DNA of 64,000 nucleotides from Martinezella rhizogenes (GCA_013322215.1 JAAMEZ010000036.1:372001-436000), one strand, 5' to 3'. Positions 42,353 to 52,234 are shown, counted from the stretch's first letter. A program made the numbers and translations. The notes: generated by a model not told the origin, from the letters alone.

Positions 42353-43173
42353 GCTCCCGCTCCGTAAACCGGCAGACGGGTGCCATAGGTTTCGGCCGAT
42401 GGCCGAGCCGCCCAAAGGGCACGCGTATAGGCGGATCGGGCGCCGGAGAGATCGGCCGATGCCAATTCCTCCTCGATGCGGCCGCCGCGCATGACGATCG
42501 CCCGATCGGCAAATTGCGAGACCTGCTGCAGATCGTGGCTGATGAGCAGCAGCCCCATGCCGAATTTTTCGGTCAGGGAGCGCAGCAGCGTCAGGATCTG
42601 GCCCTGCAGCTCACGGTCGAGCGCGGAGGTCGGCTCGTCGGCGATCAAGAGCTTCGGCCGGTTGATCAGCATCGCCGCGATCATCACACGCTGGCCCATG
42701 CCGCCCGACAGTGCCGCAGGATAGCTCGAATAGACCCGCTTCGGGTCGGGAAGGCCGACCGTGTGAAGCATGTCGAGCGCCCGTTCGCGCCGCTCTGCCG
42801 CCGAAAAGCGCGTGTGCAAGAGCAACGTCTCCTCGACCTGCCGCCCGACCTTATGGGCGGGATTGAGCGAATATTTCGGATCCTGAAGGACAAGGCCGAT
42901 GCCGTTGCCGCGAAGCGCATTCCAGCCGGAGGACGGCAGGGAGAGAAGGCTCTGTCCTTCGAACGACAGGCGCGTTGCCCGCACCTGTGCATGGCGCGGC
43001 AGCAAGCCCATGATCGCCCGCCCCGTCATCGACTTGCCGGAACCGGATTCGCCGACAAGTGCGACGATCTCGCGATCGACCGCGAAGCTGATGCCATCGA
43101 CGACGGGCACCAGGCCGGTTTCGGAGGGAAAGGAGACCGAAAGGTCTTGAATGGATAGCAGCGGCTCAGCCAT
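42349..43173 (-). CDS. Dipeptide/oligopeptide-type ABC ATPase (DppD-like)
   Basis: The 274-residue ATPase has Walker A GESGSGKSM near residue 41 (the last Thr/Ser is followed by Met), Q-loop LVLQDPKYSLNPAHK near 93, signature LSGGMGQRVMIAAML near 153 and Walker B LLIADEPTSALD. The Q-loop context QDPKYSLNPAHKVG fits DppD. The start ATG at 43173 overlaps the permease stop by eight bases. The frame upstream to 43539 is antisense to none but out of phase with the permease and is rejected. Confidence 0.9.
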   Translation of the reverse strand: MAEPLLSIQDLSVSFPSETGLVPVVDGISFAVDREIVALVGESGSGKSMTGRAIMGLLPRHAQVRATRLSFEGQSLLSLPSSGWNALRGNGIGLVLQDPKYSLNPAHKVGRQVEETLLLHTRFSAAERRERALDMLHTVGLPDPKRVYSSYPAALSGGMGQRVMIAAMLINRPKLLIADEPTSALDRELQGQILTLLRSLTEKFGMGLLLISHDLQQVSQFADRAIVMRGGRIEEELASADLSGARSAYTRALWAARPSAETYGTRLPVYGAGA

Positions 43174-44023
43174 GACGCGGATCCAGTATGTCGCATAAGC
43201 CGTCGGCCAGAAGGTTGAAGGCGAGCGAGGTAATGAGAATGGCAAAGCCGGGCACGGCCGCCACCCACCATTGATCGAAGATGACCTGCGTGCCTTCGGA
43301 GACCATCGCTCCCCACTCGGCAGTCGGCGGACGAACGCCGAGACCCAGGAAGCCAAGGCCCGCTGCCGCGAGAATGATACCGGAGAGATCCAGCGCCAGG
43401 CGAATGATCGCCGAGGGCAGCACAAGGGGCAGAACATGGCCGTAAAGCAGCCTGATACCCCTGATGCCGACCATCTCGGCGGCGGCCAGATAGTCGCTCC
43501 GGCGCAGGGCTGCCGTTTCCACGCGCGCCTGTCGCGCATAGGCCGGCCAGCTCGTCAGGGACAGCGCCAGCGCGCCGTTGACCAGGCCCGGCCCCATGAT
43601 CGCGACAAAGGCGAAGGCAAGCAGCAGGCGCGGGAAGGACATGACGACATCGGTGACGCGCATCAGGATGCGCTCCGTGATGCCGCCGAAGAAGCCTGCG
43701 AGGATGCCGACGACAATGCCAAGAGGCGCCATGAGAAGCACGACAAACAGCAGAAGCAGCAAAGTCGGCCGCGCACCATAAATCATGCGCGACAGGAGAT
43801 CGCGCCCGAACCCGTCCGTGCCGAACCAATGCGCTGCACTCGGCGGCATCAGCCGGTTGGCGGTCTCCTGCAGATTGGGATCGTATGGCGCAATCAGCGG
43901 CGCAAGCAGCGCCACAGCCAGAATGAACACGACGACCATGCTACCGGCGGCAGCCGACGGCGAGCGCAGAAGGCGCTTGAGGAAAGACGGCCCATCGAGC
44001 GGATGCTGTATGATGGCACTCAC
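43166..44023 (-). CDS. Dipeptide/oligopeptide-type ABC permease (DppC-like)
   Basis: The 285-residue permease has an N-terminal cytosolic tail, the DppC motif LIAPYDPNLQETANRLMPPSA near 65, and a GTDGFGRDLLSRMIYGAR block near 92. The EAA loop is near 190 (YLAAAEMVGIRGIRLLYGHVLP). It forms the inner-membrane channel with DppB. The neighbouring starts and stops overlap by four and eight bases. Confidence 0.92.
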   Translation of the reverse strand: MSAIIQHPLDGPSFLKRLLRSPSAAAGSMVVVFILAVALLAPLIAPYDPNLQETANRLMPPSAAHWFGTDGFGRDLLSRMIYGARPTLLLLLFVVLLMAPLGIVVGILAGFFGGITERILMRVTDVVMSFPRLLLAFAFVAIMGPGLVNGALALSLTSWPAYARQARVETAALRRSDYLAAAEMVGIRGIRLLYGHVLPLVLPSAIIRLALDLSGIILAAAGLGFLGLGVRPPTAEWGAMVSEGTQVIFDQWWVAAVPGFAILITSLAFNLLADGLCDILDPRHG

Positions 44024-45102
44024 CGTTTCTTCCCGGCCTCAAGCCACGCAACGCCGAGATCGGTCAGGGCGTTCAGGAGCACGAAGGACGCGCCGACCAC
44101 AAGGGTCGCGCCGAGGATAGCCGGCATGTCGCCAGCAAACATCGCTGTCGTCAGATAACGGCCTATGCCGGGCCAGGCAAAGACGGTTTCGGTGAGCACC
44201 GCGCCTTCCAAGAGGCTGGCATAGGAAAGGGCGATCACGATCAGAAGCGTCCCGGAGATGTTCGGCATGACATGTTTGAAGACGATGCGGGAAAGGCTTG
44301 CTCCCTTGGCACGGGCGGTCGTTACATATTCCTGGCCGAGTTCGGTCAGGATCGAAGCGCGCGTCAGCCGGGAAATCGCGGCAAGCGCGTGAAAGGCAAG
44401 CACGGTCGCAGGTAACGCCAGATGCGCCAGTGCGTCTCGGAAGGCGCCCTGCTTGCCGGAGAGCCAGGTATCGATCAAAGCAAACCCGGTGACGGATTTG
44501 ACCGTGTATTGAAAGACGACATCCGCGCGTCCCGGCCCTGGCGCCCAGTGCAGCCGTGCATAAAAGAAAAGCAGCATCAGCAGGCCGAGCCAAAAGATCG
44601 GCACCGAATAGCCGAAAAGCGAGATTATCCGCGCCACGCCGTCAAGCCATATTCCCTGCCGCATGGCGGCGGTGATGCCAAGCGCCAGGCCGATCGCTGA
44701 GCCCAGAATGATCGCCGTCGTGGCAAGCTCGATCGTCGCCGGAAACGTCCGCGCGATATCCTTGGCGACCGGCTGGCCGGTCGAGGTCGATTGGCCGAAA
44801 TTCCCCCACGCGGCGGCTTCGACATAACGAAGGAACTGCAGCGGCAGCGGCTGATCGAGTCCAAGCTCGGCGCGCGCCTGCTCATAACTCGACTGGCTGG
44901 CGTGATCACCGACCATCTGCAGCGCTGGGTCGATCGGCGACAGGCGCGTCAACGCAAAAGTCACCAGCGCCAGCCCGAAGAGCGTCAGCGCAAAGGACCA
45001 TCCCCACGAAAGAAAGGACCGCACGAAAGACAACTCCCGCCAGGCTTTCATCTGGCGGGAGTTCGTCATGTCGGCATCGGATTGGCTGGCCGCTTGCGGC
45101 AC
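44020..45102 (-). CDS. Dipeptide/oligopeptide-type ABC permease (DppB-like)
   Basis: The 360-residue permease has the DppB layout: the helix LALVTFALTRLSPIDPA near residue 43, LGLDQPLPLQFLRYVEAAAWGNFG near 80, and the EAA loop YVTTARAKGASLSRIVFKHVMPN near 255. The start GTG at 45102 abuts the binding-protein stop and has GGAGAAG upstream; ATG 45069 is an alternative. A 12-bp perfect inverted repeat lies inside codons 14-24, where it could slow initiation or mark differential expression. Confidence 0.9.
   Translation of the reverse strand: MPQAASQSDADMTNSRQMKAWRELSFVRSFLSWGWSFALTLFGLALVTFALTRLSPIDPALQMVGDHASQSSYEQARAELGLDQPLPLQFLRYVEAAAWGNFGQSTSTGQPVAKDIARTFPATIELATTAIILGSAIGLALGITAAMRQGIWLDGVARIISLFGYSVPIFWLGLLMLLFFYARLHWAPGPGRADVVFQYTVKSVTGFALIDTWLSGKQGAFRDALAHLALPATVLAFHALAAISRLTRASILTELGQEYVTTARAKGASLSRIVFKHVMPNISGTLLIVIALSYASLLEGAVLTETVFAWPGIGRYLTTAMFAGDMPAILGATLVVGASFVLLNALTDLGVAWLEAGKKR
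45032..45063 (-). promoter_or_regulatory. Stem-loop in the first codons of dppB
   Basis: AACTCCCGCCAG, 8-base loop, CTGGCGGGAGTT form a perfect 12-bp inverted repeat some 40 bases past the binding-protein stop. Because it lies in coding sequence, its perfection is unlikely to be required by the protein. Confidence 0.6.
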
Positions 45103-46689
45103 TTACTTCTCCACCTTGTCGTAATAGACCTGGTCAGCATTCAGGCCCTGAGCATAGTTCTTCACCTTGTCGCTTAGCACGACCTGATCATTGCCCTGAA
45201 GCATAAAGATGAAGGGAGAGCTCGCCTGGATCTTCTTCTGCAGATCCTGATAGAGCGCCACGCGCTTGGCCGCATCCTGCTCCTTGACGGCGGACAGCGT
45301 CTCATCGGTCAGTTCGGGGATCACCCAGCCGGCATATTTCGCTGCCGTGTTGGCGGAGTTGTCCTTGTTGATGGCAAAGGCGCTGGCGTTGGAATGCGGG
45401 TCGAAATAATCCGGGATCCAGTAACGCAGCGTCATCTCGAACTTGCCGGAACGGCCGCGGGCATAGATGTCGCTCGCAACACCCGGCTGGATGTCCAGCG
45501 TAATGCCGGCCTGCGCGAAAGTCGATTGTAGCGACTGCGCGATCGATAGGAACGGCTGGTCGTTGAAGACGATGAATTCGACCTTGAACGGCGTCTTGAT
45601 GCCGGCATCAGCGAGGATCTTCTTCGCCTTCTCGACATCGAGCTTGAAGGGCGTATCCGTCAGCGCGCCGGGGAAGCCGATAGGCAGGAAAGCCTGATGC
45701 ACGGTGCTCTGGCCACGAAGCAGGTTCTTGGCGATCCCATCATAGTCGACAAGGTAGCGGGCGGCTTCCCAGAAAGCAGGATTGCCGAGCGTCGGATTGG
45801 CCTTGGTGTTGAGGAGGATATAGTCCGTGCGTGCGGACGGCACGGCGAGTACTTTAAGGCCACTCTTGGTCTTCAGTGCCTCGATCTGATCGGCCGAAAG
45901 ACCGCGTGCAATATCGGCATCGCCCTGTTCGACAAGCAGGCGGCGTGCGCCGACATCGGGAACATTGCGGATGATGACGCTGTCGAGCTTCGGTTTGTCG
46001 GCGGAATTGGCATTGGCCTGCAATACCAGTGCCTCATGCGGCGTATAGGTCGCAATCGTATAGGCGCCGCTTCCAGCCGAGTTCGTCTTCAGCCAGGCAT
46101 TGCCGAAATCGCCGTCCTTCGCCTGCGGTTCGACGGTCTTTTCATCGACGATCGAGGCGATGGGTGCCGTCAGCAGCGAAAGCGCAAAGCCCGAGCCGAC
46201 ATCGGCGGACCAGGTGAGCTTGACGTGCTTGTCGTCCGCCTTGGTGACTGCGGCATCGACATTGTCGGCCTTCCAGCCGAGTTCATTCAGAATGAAGGCC
46301 GGCGATTTGTTCAGCTTGACGGCACGCGTCAGCGAGAAGATCACGTCTTCGGGACGAACCTGATTACCGGAGGAAAACTTGGAGTCGGCAAGCTCGAACG
46401 TCAGGCTGCGGCCATCGCTGCCGGCCGTCCACGCCGCCGCCAGAGCCGGTTCGATCTTCGTGCCGTCTTCGCGGTTCGACTGGACGAGACGCTGGTAGAG
46501 ATTGTTGAAGGACTGGACCGTCGTGAGCTCGAAGCCCTCGGCCGGATCGAAGCTGACGGCATCGTCGATCGACTGCGCCACGACAAGCACGTTCGGCGGC
46601 GTCTCGGCCTGGGCGATCGATGTGCCCAGCAGGAGTGCCAGACCGAGGGCCGTGCCGAGCAACCGCGTACGAGAGGCAATAATTGACAT
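45103..46689 (-). CDS. Periplasmic binding protein for dipeptide/oligopeptide-type ABC importer (DppA-like)
   Basis: The 528-residue protein has a Sec signal peptide (TRLLGTALGLALLLGTSIAQA) and an extracellular solute-binding family 5 body with LVVAQSIDDAVSFDPAEGFE near 37 and the conserved ligand-site region YDGIAKNLLRGQSTVHQAFLP near 310. GGGAG lies nine bases before the ATG at 46689. Family members bind di- and oligopeptides, nickel, heme, or sugar-derived opines in rhizobia. First gene of the operon; no regulator is adjacent, so control is unclear. Confidence 0.9.
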   Translation of the reverse strand: MSIIASRTRLLGTALGLALLLGTSIAQAETPPNVLVVAQSIDDAVSFDPAEGFELTTVQSFNNLYQRLVQSNREDGTKIEPALAAAWTAGSDGRSLTFELADSKFSSGNQVRPEDVIFSLTRAVKLNKSPAFILNELGWKADNVDAAVTKADDKHVKLTWSADVGSGFALSLLTAPIASIVDEKTVEPQAKDGDFGNAWLKTNSAGSGAYTIATYTPHEALVLQANANSADKPKLDSVIIRNVPDVGARRLLVEQGDADIARGLSADQIEALKTKSGLKVLAVPSARTDYILLNTKANPTLGNPAFWEAARYLVDYDGIAKNLLRGQSTVHQAFLPIGFPGALTDTPFKLDVEKAKKILADAGIKTPFKVEFIVFNDQPFLSIAQSLQSTFAQAGITLDIQPGVASDIYARGRSGKFEMTLRYWIPDYFDPHSNASAFAINKDNSANTAAKYAGWVIPELTDETLSAVKEQDAAKRVALYQDLQKKIQASSPFIFMLQGNDQVVLSDKVKNYAQGLNADQVYYDKVEK

Positions 46690-47111
46690 GGGGTGAACTC
46701 CCTTAAATGCTTTTGTCATATAGCGTCTATTTATTCGCCGTGCCCCGCAGGGTCCAACTACTGGCAAGCATTTAACAATCTCCCCTGGAGCATGCAGGCA
46801 AAAACGATCCAGCTTTTCGCGATTTTAGCGAAAAGTTTTCCCTGTGGCTTTCGGCATCCCGAGCGCCATCGATCAATTTGCTCAAGCGCGCCTGTTGCCG
46901 GCAGTGTGGAATCTTCTGTTTTAGACTGCACTTGAGATATCTCCGGCATAATCTCGATTATCCACCACTCCTCCGAGCAGTTCGTTCGGATTCCATTCAT
47001 GTGAAATGGATAGACTGACAACACGCAGCTCAGCGATCCGTACGAAAGGCCGACACCAACGATAGATCAGCCTTTCATTCGTCAGGCGCGGCTCTGACGA
47101 AGGAGATGATA
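46690..47111. promoter_or_regulatory. Divergent region upstream of dppA-like operon
   Basis: About 420 bases between the binding-protein gene and a small membrane protein gene. A palindromic CTTTTCGCGATTTTAGCGAAAAG (stem CTTTTCGC / GCGAAAAG) lies at 46813-46835 and could be an operator or hairpin. No gene seen. Confidence 0.45.
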
Positions 47112-47300
47112 ATGGACCATGATGAAGACGCGAAATTTGAACGGCGGCGCTATGCTCGAAAGGCGCTTTTAACTATCGTTGTTTGCACCGCCCTGGCCGC
47201 CTTGGGAGCATGGCTTATCCAGCCCGAGACGGCCTCGGCCGAACTGCATGGGCATTCCACGCAGCCAGCGGCGTCCCCTCCTTCGCCCCCGACAATTTAA
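47112..47300 (+). CDS. Small single-pass membrane protein, hypothetical
   Basis: The frame encodes about 62 residues: a charged N-terminus (MDHDEDAKFERRRYARK), one transmembrane helix (ALLTIVVCTALAALGAWLI) and a proline-rich tail. GAAGGAG seven bases before ATG 47112 is a good ribosome-binding site; an ATG two codons earlier is also possible. The topology suggests an inner-membrane protein with a short periplasmic tail. No family recognised. Confidence 0.5.
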   Translation: MDHDEDAKFERRRYARKALLTIVVCTALAALGAWLIQPETASAELHGHSTQPAASPPSPPTI

Positions 47301-48413
47301 CGCAGAATTGAGAAGCGCTGATCTGACGATCGCGTAGTTCTCTTCAGTCACGCGCTGAGCCATGGGGAAATGCGGCCTAAAACGCGTTTCCGCAGGCCAT
47401 GAGGAAAGTCACCCCCCACTGGCTTGCCCTGCTCATTGGCTTCTTCCAGGGCCTGAGGCTTTCAACGATCGTCAGCCCTTTCGATTCCTCGACACGGTAA
47501 GCTCGACCAGTGCCTCGAAGGTCGTCTCTTCGCGGCAGTCACCTATCCTGCCTTCTATACACTATGGCCAACGGCGCCTTGATCTGGAACACCATTTCAG
47601 AATGACGCGCAACTGAAGCATCGTCGCCCAATGCTGCGTCAATCTCGGCCAATTCCGGAAATATTTTCTCAAAAATTCATTTAAATTGGCAAACCCAGCA
47701 ATCGCCGCGAACGCCGTTACCAGATATTGTCGATCAAGGTACTAGACAATCGCGATTCGACGGACGTAGACTTGTTAGATGAACGCGCGCCAGAAAAAGC
47801 CAGAAAAAGAAAGCGATCACGGTCTTGATCTCAACCGGAACGACCACGTCGATACTGACGGCTCTCCCTTGGATATGGAGCTGATGAATGCTGTATGATC
47901 CAAACATGTCTCGATCGCGCTGGCCGCTGCCGTTTCGTCGGCAGTCATGGGAGACATTGATTGGCTTGGTCTCTGTAATCCTGCTGGTCGGGATCATATG
48001 CGCAAATCTGCCTAGCACATGGACCGCAGAGCGAAACGTATCGGTGGCTTCTTCGAATCGCGCCGGACATTGACGGATTGAGATCGCTCCGCTGCTAATG
48101 CGAGGTGATCGGAGGCCTTTGTCGGATTGGCCTTTTGTATCCGTCCAACTTGGCTAGCCGGTTCCGACAGTTGCGAACGCGAGAACTGCATCAAGGCAAT
48201 CCCTGTGTTCCATCACCGGAATCAGCCTGAGCATGATGAATTCCCCATATTCCCGATGAGTCCATTCGCGTGAGGCTTTGGTCCAACGTATCGTGCGACC
48301 CACGCCCAAACTCACCCGACTGAAGCCCAGGGAAAGGAACAGACTGGGACGAAGTTCTGTTTTACCTACAGCTCCGTCAATGACGGACGAATAGAAGGTG
48401 AAAGGAGATTCTG
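47301..48413. other. About 1.1 kb with no clear gene
   Basis: Frames on both strands are short. The only candidate is 47888-48073 plus, a 61-residue protein with one hydrophobic helix (LIGLVSVILLVGIICANL) and a weak GGAG upstream, listed separately. The right end must carry the promoter of the DUF1236-like gene. Nothing else is seen. Confidence 0.4.
47888..48073 (+). CDS. Possible small membrane protein
   Basis: A 61-residue frame has a basic N-terminus (SRSRWPLPFRRQSW) then one membrane helix. GGAG occurs nine bases before the ATG. There is no homologue I know and no neighbouring operon, so it may be chance. Confidence 0.25.
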   Translation: MLYDPNMSRSRWPLPFRRQSWETLIGLVSVILLVGIICANLPSTWTAERNVSVASSNRAGH

Positions 48414-48812
48414 ATGAAAACGAAAGTACTTAGTGTTGCGGCACTCGCGCTTGGCCTGACCGCCGGATGTGCCTTTGCCCAATCGTCGACCGTCACCGGC
48501 GCCGCAGGTGGCGCAGTTACCGGAGCCGTTGTCGGCGGCCCGATCGGGGCTGCCGTGGGCGGCGTGGCTGGCGCCATCGTCGGCACGGCCATCGATCCGC
48601 CGCCTCAGAAGGTGGTCACCTATGTCCGCGAACAGCCCTTGCCTGAAGAAGGAACGGTTGTCCGCGAGAGAGTCGTCGTCGGCAGGTCGCTGCCGGATGC
48701 GATCGTTGTACGAGCCGTTCCGGAAAATCCGCGATATGCCTATGCGATCGTCAATCACGAACGCGTGATTGTCGAACCTTCCTCGCGCAAGGTTATCCAG
48801 ATTCTTAACTAA
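48414..48812 (+). CDS. Exported glycine-zipper protein, DUF1236-like
   Basis: The 132-residue protein has a signal peptide (KTKVLSVAALALGLTAGCAFA). A glycine-rich zipper (GAAGGAVTGAVVGGPIGAAVG) follows and could insert in or line a membrane. The C-terminal half reads VVTYVREQPLPEEGTVVRERVVVGRSLPD and ends with YAYAIVNHERVIVEPSSRKVIQIL, the DUF1236 pattern common in rhizobia. AAAGGAGATTCTG precedes the start. Probably periplasmic or outer-membrane associated; function unknown. Confidence 0.8.
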   Translation: MKTKVLSVAALALGLTAGCAFAQSSTVTGAAGGAVTGAVVGGPIGAAVGGVAGAIVGTAIDPPPQKVVTYVREQPLPEEGTVVRERVVVGRSLPDAIVVRAVPENPRYAYAIVNHERVIVEPSSRKVIQILN

Positions 48813-49222
48813 CCACCATGGGGAGCGGGAAGCCGCTCTCCATTCCTCTCCCAGACCGGACATGGCTGTGTCCATTCAGATCGAAACGAGAAGGCAGCCG
48901 GTCTGCAACTTGCCTTAAAACCCAAAGCTTCCTCGCAATGACTTCTGCGGACAACTATCGCACCGCTTTCCCCTATTGCGCGCCAAATTCTATGGTTGGT
49001 CGCCTGCTTCTCGCAGAAAATTGCCTATCGCCGGATCGAGCAGCGTCTGGGGCGGAAGGCCCGACCCGGCGATAGAGCCGGTGGGCGGACCGGCTAGGGG
49101 TTGGCGTGCGTTGACGCCAAACTCATAAACTCAAACTCGCGACCGGGGACTGTACAAACCTTGCCATCACAGACACCGCGCGATCGGCATGCTCACCGCA
49201 AAGCGCGGCTAGTGCAGTGCCT
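48813..49222. other. Convergent intergenic region with one stem-loop
   Basis: About 410 bases with no supported gene. AGCCGGT-GGGCGG-ACCGGCT (49076-49095) is a perfect 7-bp stem and may be a terminator for either neighbour, but has no T-tract. Confidence 0.4.
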
Positions 49223-49876
49223 TCAATTGACCGTCGCCGTAGTGCTCTCGGACGGCGCCGCGGTTTCAGATTTCTTTTCCAGTGCATCACGGACTTCGGC
49301 GATTTTTCCGCTATTCGTTCCGGCGCCAAGTATGCTCTTTGCTTCAGCAAGTGTCTGATCCGTCACCGGCTTGTTCGACAGCTGCGCCAGCGCCGAACGC
49401 AAGGCATTGTCGCTGAGGGCCGGATCAGTCGGCACAGCCGTTGTTCCATATTGTATTTCGAATTCCGCATATGCCTTCACATAGGCCGAGAGCGCCGCCA
49501 TCTTGGGATCTTTCGAGTTCAGATAGGCGTGGTAGTCTCTCCTGAGCGAGCTGAGCCTGCCTTCACCGGGCTTTGAGACATGCGTCTTCGAGCTTGCGCT
49601 GTGGGCTCTGGAGTGTTTGTCCGCATGATGCTCCAGCAATGACGATGAAGCACTCTGCGTTGTCGCCGCATTCGTCGAAGTGCTGCTTGTATCGTCGCTC
49701 CCGGACTTTTCATGACCGGAATTTCCTTCGCCATGGCCGCCGCCATTGCCATTGCCACCGCCGTTTCCGCCCTTGGCGAATGCCGCCTGCGTGAAACCGA
49801 CAGCTGCTCCTCCCATGGGAGCGAGGGCAAGCACCAGGCCGAGGCTTGTTGCACCGATAATGGAATGGATTCTCAT
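49223..49876 (-). CDS. Secreted Gly/Asn/His-rich protein, flanking the NarX/NarL-type pair
   Basis: The 217-residue protein starts at ATG 49876 (GAAGGAAG upstream). It has a signal peptide (IIGATSLGLVLALAPMGGAAVG) ending near AAFA, then a repetitive KGGNGGGNGNGGGHGEGN tract. A low-complexity Ser/Thr/His stretch follows, and a helical C-terminal domain with DYHAYLNSKDPKMAALSAYVK and LSNKPVTDQTLAEAKSI. The divergent sensor kinase gene lies 274 bases away. A second exported protein with the same repeat type ends on the far side of the pair. Both may be targets of this two-component system, possibly surface or matrix components. Function unknown. Confidence 0.8.
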   Translation of the reverse strand: MRIHSIIGATSLGLVLALAPMGGAAVGFTQAAFAKGGNGGGNGNGGGHGEGNSGHEKSGSDDTSSTSTNAATTQSASSSLLEHHADKHSRAHSASSKTHVSKPGEGRLSSLRRDYHAYLNSKDPKMAALSAYVKAYAEFEIQYGTTAVPTDPALSDNALRSALAQLSNKPVTDQTLAEAKSILGAGTNSGKIAEVRDALEKKSETAAPSESTTATVN

Positions 49877-50150
49877 GCGCACTTCCTTCACAAAACGTCC
49901 ACCGCCTGCGGCAGCGGCCGTATCCAGCAAATCATTGCGCACTAGAATATTACCGAAATCCCAGGTTTCTATATCGGTCCGACCTATGCCTTGGGCATTA
50001 GGACCATAGTCTGATTGATCCCGCCCGATGGTCCCTTAGATTGTGTGCGCCGGATGGCAATACCCTCTTCACGGGACAAGGCGACCGTGCCGACATTGCA
50101 ACAGTTGACACTCCATTCCACTGGGATAGCTATACAGGGTTGGGAGATCA
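49877..50150. promoter_or_regulatory. Divergent promoter region between Gly-rich protein and sensor kinase genes
   Basis: No gene seen. Three GGTCC/GGACC elements occur at about 49976, 50010 and 50029, two of them in inverted orientation. They could be binding sites, but five-base words recur by chance and this is a weak observation. Confidence 0.35.
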
Positions 50151-51593
50151 GTGCCGACTATGCCAGTTCTGCGAGCAAACCATAAATACAAGCTATCTCT
50201 GGCAAGTCTTGTCGAACGCTGGAACTCTCAATCTTTGGCCAGACAGTTCCTGCTCGCCGGCGGCCTCGTCGCGCTCTGTGCGATGCTCGTTGTCGGCTCT
50301 TTCGTTGCCGGCCTGATCGAAAATGCAGTGACGCGCAATTCCGCGGCAACGACTGCGCTCTACGTCGACAGCGTCATCGCCCCGCTTCTGCCAGATATGC
50401 AAACCACCCAGGCTCTCGATGACACGGTGACCCGCGCTCTTGACGAGACACTCGGTCAGGGCGCGCTTGGCACTCGGCTGTTTTCGTTCCGATTGTGGCG
50501 CAACGATGGGACGATCCTCTATTCCAACAACAAGGATCTTTCCGGAAAGCGATTTCCGCTCTCGGACAGTCTCAGGACGGCCTTTTCAGGCCGAATGGTC
50601 GCCAAATTCAACCGGATCGACGATGTGGAAAGCGTTGCCGAACGCAATAGCGGCAAACCGCTCCTAGAAATCTACAATCCCGTGCTCCAACCCTGGTCGG
50701 GCAAGGTCGTCGCCGTTTCCGAATTTTACGAGGTTGCCAACGATTTCGAATGGAGCCTTACTCAGGCCCGCCTGCTGAGCTGGCTTGTCGTTGCCTTGTT
50801 CACACTGACGTTCTTCGCTCTTCTGTCGATCATCGTCCTGCGTGGCAGCCGCACCATCGACAATCAGCGCAAGGCGCTGAGCGGCCGCATCGGCGAACTG
50901 TCGATGCTTCTTCGACAGAATGAAGCGTTGCGAGCCCGTGTTCAACGCGCGACCCAGCGTGCGGCAGCACTCAACGAGAGCTATTTGCGCCGTATCGGCG
51001 CCGACCTGCATGACGGCCCCGCTCAATTGGTCGCTTATGCCTCTTTGCGGCTGGACAGCCAGACCCTCATCAGCCCCACGGCCTCGCCGGACGAGCGCGA
51101 GGCATCGCTGCACGCTATCAAATCCAGTCTTGACGACGCTATGACCGAAATCAGGAGTGTCTGCAGCGGACTGATGCTGCCCCACATCGAGACGGACAAC
51201 CTGACCGATCTCCTGAGGCGCGCAATCCGCGCCCACGAACTGCGCACCGGTGTCACCGTTACGCTTCTGGTCGGGACGACGCCGGCGGATCTTTCGACCT
51301 CCGCAAAGATATGCGTCTATCGCTTTGTCCAGGAAGCCTTGAACAATGGCTATCGTCATGCCGGCGGCATCGGACAAAGGGTCATGCAGGCCCTGGAAGA
51401 CGGCCAGATCGTGATCGAGGTTGCCGATGAGGGGCCGGGATTTGATCCGAAAGACGTCGGCCCGCAAAAGCTTGGCCTTGCCGGGCTCAGAGATCGGGTC
51501 GAAAGCCTGGGCGGTACTTTTCAACTTTTGTCGTCGAACCGGGGAACCATCGTTCGCATGTCCCTGAACATCGAGGAAATGGAGCAGGCATGA
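50151..51593 (+). CDS. Sensor histidine kinase of NarX/DegS type (HisKA_3)
   Basis: The 480-residue kinase has a first membrane helix near residues 32-56, a periplasmic sensor of about 150 residues and a second helix near 209-230. A coiled linker follows, then the HisKA_3 box YLRRIGADLHDGPAQLVAYASL with phospho-accepting His287. The HATPase domain includes YRFVQEALNNGYRHAGG (N box) and LAGLRDRVESLGG (G2), with the G1 motif DEGPGFD. The start GTG at 50151 follows GGGAG closely. It pairs with the LuxR-type regulator, whose start overlaps the stop by four bases. The signal is unknown. Confidence 0.92.
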   Translation: MPTMPVLRANHKYKLSLASLVERWNSQSLARQFLLAGGLVALCAMLVVGSFVAGLIENAVTRNSAATTALYVDSVIAPLLPDMQTTQALDDTVTRALDETLGQGALGTRLFSFRLWRNDGTILYSNNKDLSGKRFPLSDSLRTAFSGRMVAKFNRIDDVESVAERNSGKPLLEIYNPVLQPWSGKVVAVSEFYEVANDFEWSLTQARLLSWLVVALFTLTFFALLSIIVLRGSRTIDNQRKALSGRIGELSMLLRQNEALRARVQRATQRAAALNESYLRRIGADLHDGPAQLVAYASLRLDSQTLISPTASPDEREASLHAIKSSLDDAMTEIRSVCSGLMLPHIETDNLTDLLRRAIRAHELRTGVTVTLLVGTTPADLSTSAKICVYRFVQEALNNGYRHAGGIGQRVMQALEDGQIVIEVADEGPGFDPKDVGPQKLGLAGLRDRVESLGGTFQLLSSNRGTIVRMSLNIEEMEQA

Positions 51594-52234
51594 GAGCTGC
51601 AATCAGTTTGGCGGTCGTAGACGACCACCCTCTCTTCAGGGAGGGCGTTATCCGGAGCCTGACCGAAATGGATGGGTTTAGCATCGTCGGTGAAGGCAGC
51701 AGCAAGGAGGATGCGCTGCGCATAGCAGCGGAACACCGTCCGGATATCCTGTTGCTAGACATTTCCATGCCGGGGGGAGGACTGGATGCCATCTCTCTCA
51801 TCCTCGAGCAGATACCCGATCAGAAGATCGTGATGCTGACGGTCTCCGAGGCAAGCGACGATGTGATGGCAGCACTCAAGAGCGGCGCGAAAGGCTATGT
51901 TCTCAAAGGCGTTGGGTCACGGACCCTCGCCGATATCATTCGCAGCATTGCTGCCGGTGACAGCTATGTCGCACCGACGCTGTCGGCGCGTCTGATTTCG
52001 GAAAACGGATCTGATACCCAGATCAATCCCTTCAGCGCGTTAACGGATCGCGAGCGGGAGGTCCTTGAGCTGGCTTCCGCCGGATTGAGCAACAAGCATA
52101 TCGGGCTGAAGCTCGATCTGCATGAAAAGACCATCAAGCATCACATGACCCAGATCTTCACCAAGCTGGAAGTAAGCAATAGAACGGAAGCAGCGATGGC
52201 GTTCCGGGATGAACTCGAAAGGCGCCGTCAGTGA
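51590..52234 (+). CDS. NarL/FixJ-family response regulator
   Basis: The 214-residue protein has a receiver domain (VVDDHPLFREG, phospho-acceptor Asp57 in LLLDISMPGGG, Lys in GYVLKGV) and a LuxR-type HTH (LTDREREVLELASAGLSNKHIGLKLDLHEKTIKHH split across residues about 150-184). It overlaps the kinase by four bases and its 3' end overlaps the convergent Gly/Asn-rich gene by seven. Target genes are unknown; the bracketing exported protein genes are the obvious candidates. Confidence 0.93.
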   Translation: MRAAISLAVVDDHPLFREGVIRSLTEMDGFSIVGEGSSKEDALRIAAEHRPDILLLDISMPGGGLDAISLILEQIPDQKIVMLTVSEASDDVMAALKSGAKGYVLKGVGSRTLADIIRSIAAGDSYVAPTLSARLISENGSDTQINPFSALTDREREVLELASAGLSNKHIGLKLDLHEKTIKHHMTQIFTKLEVSNRTEAAMAFRDELERRRQ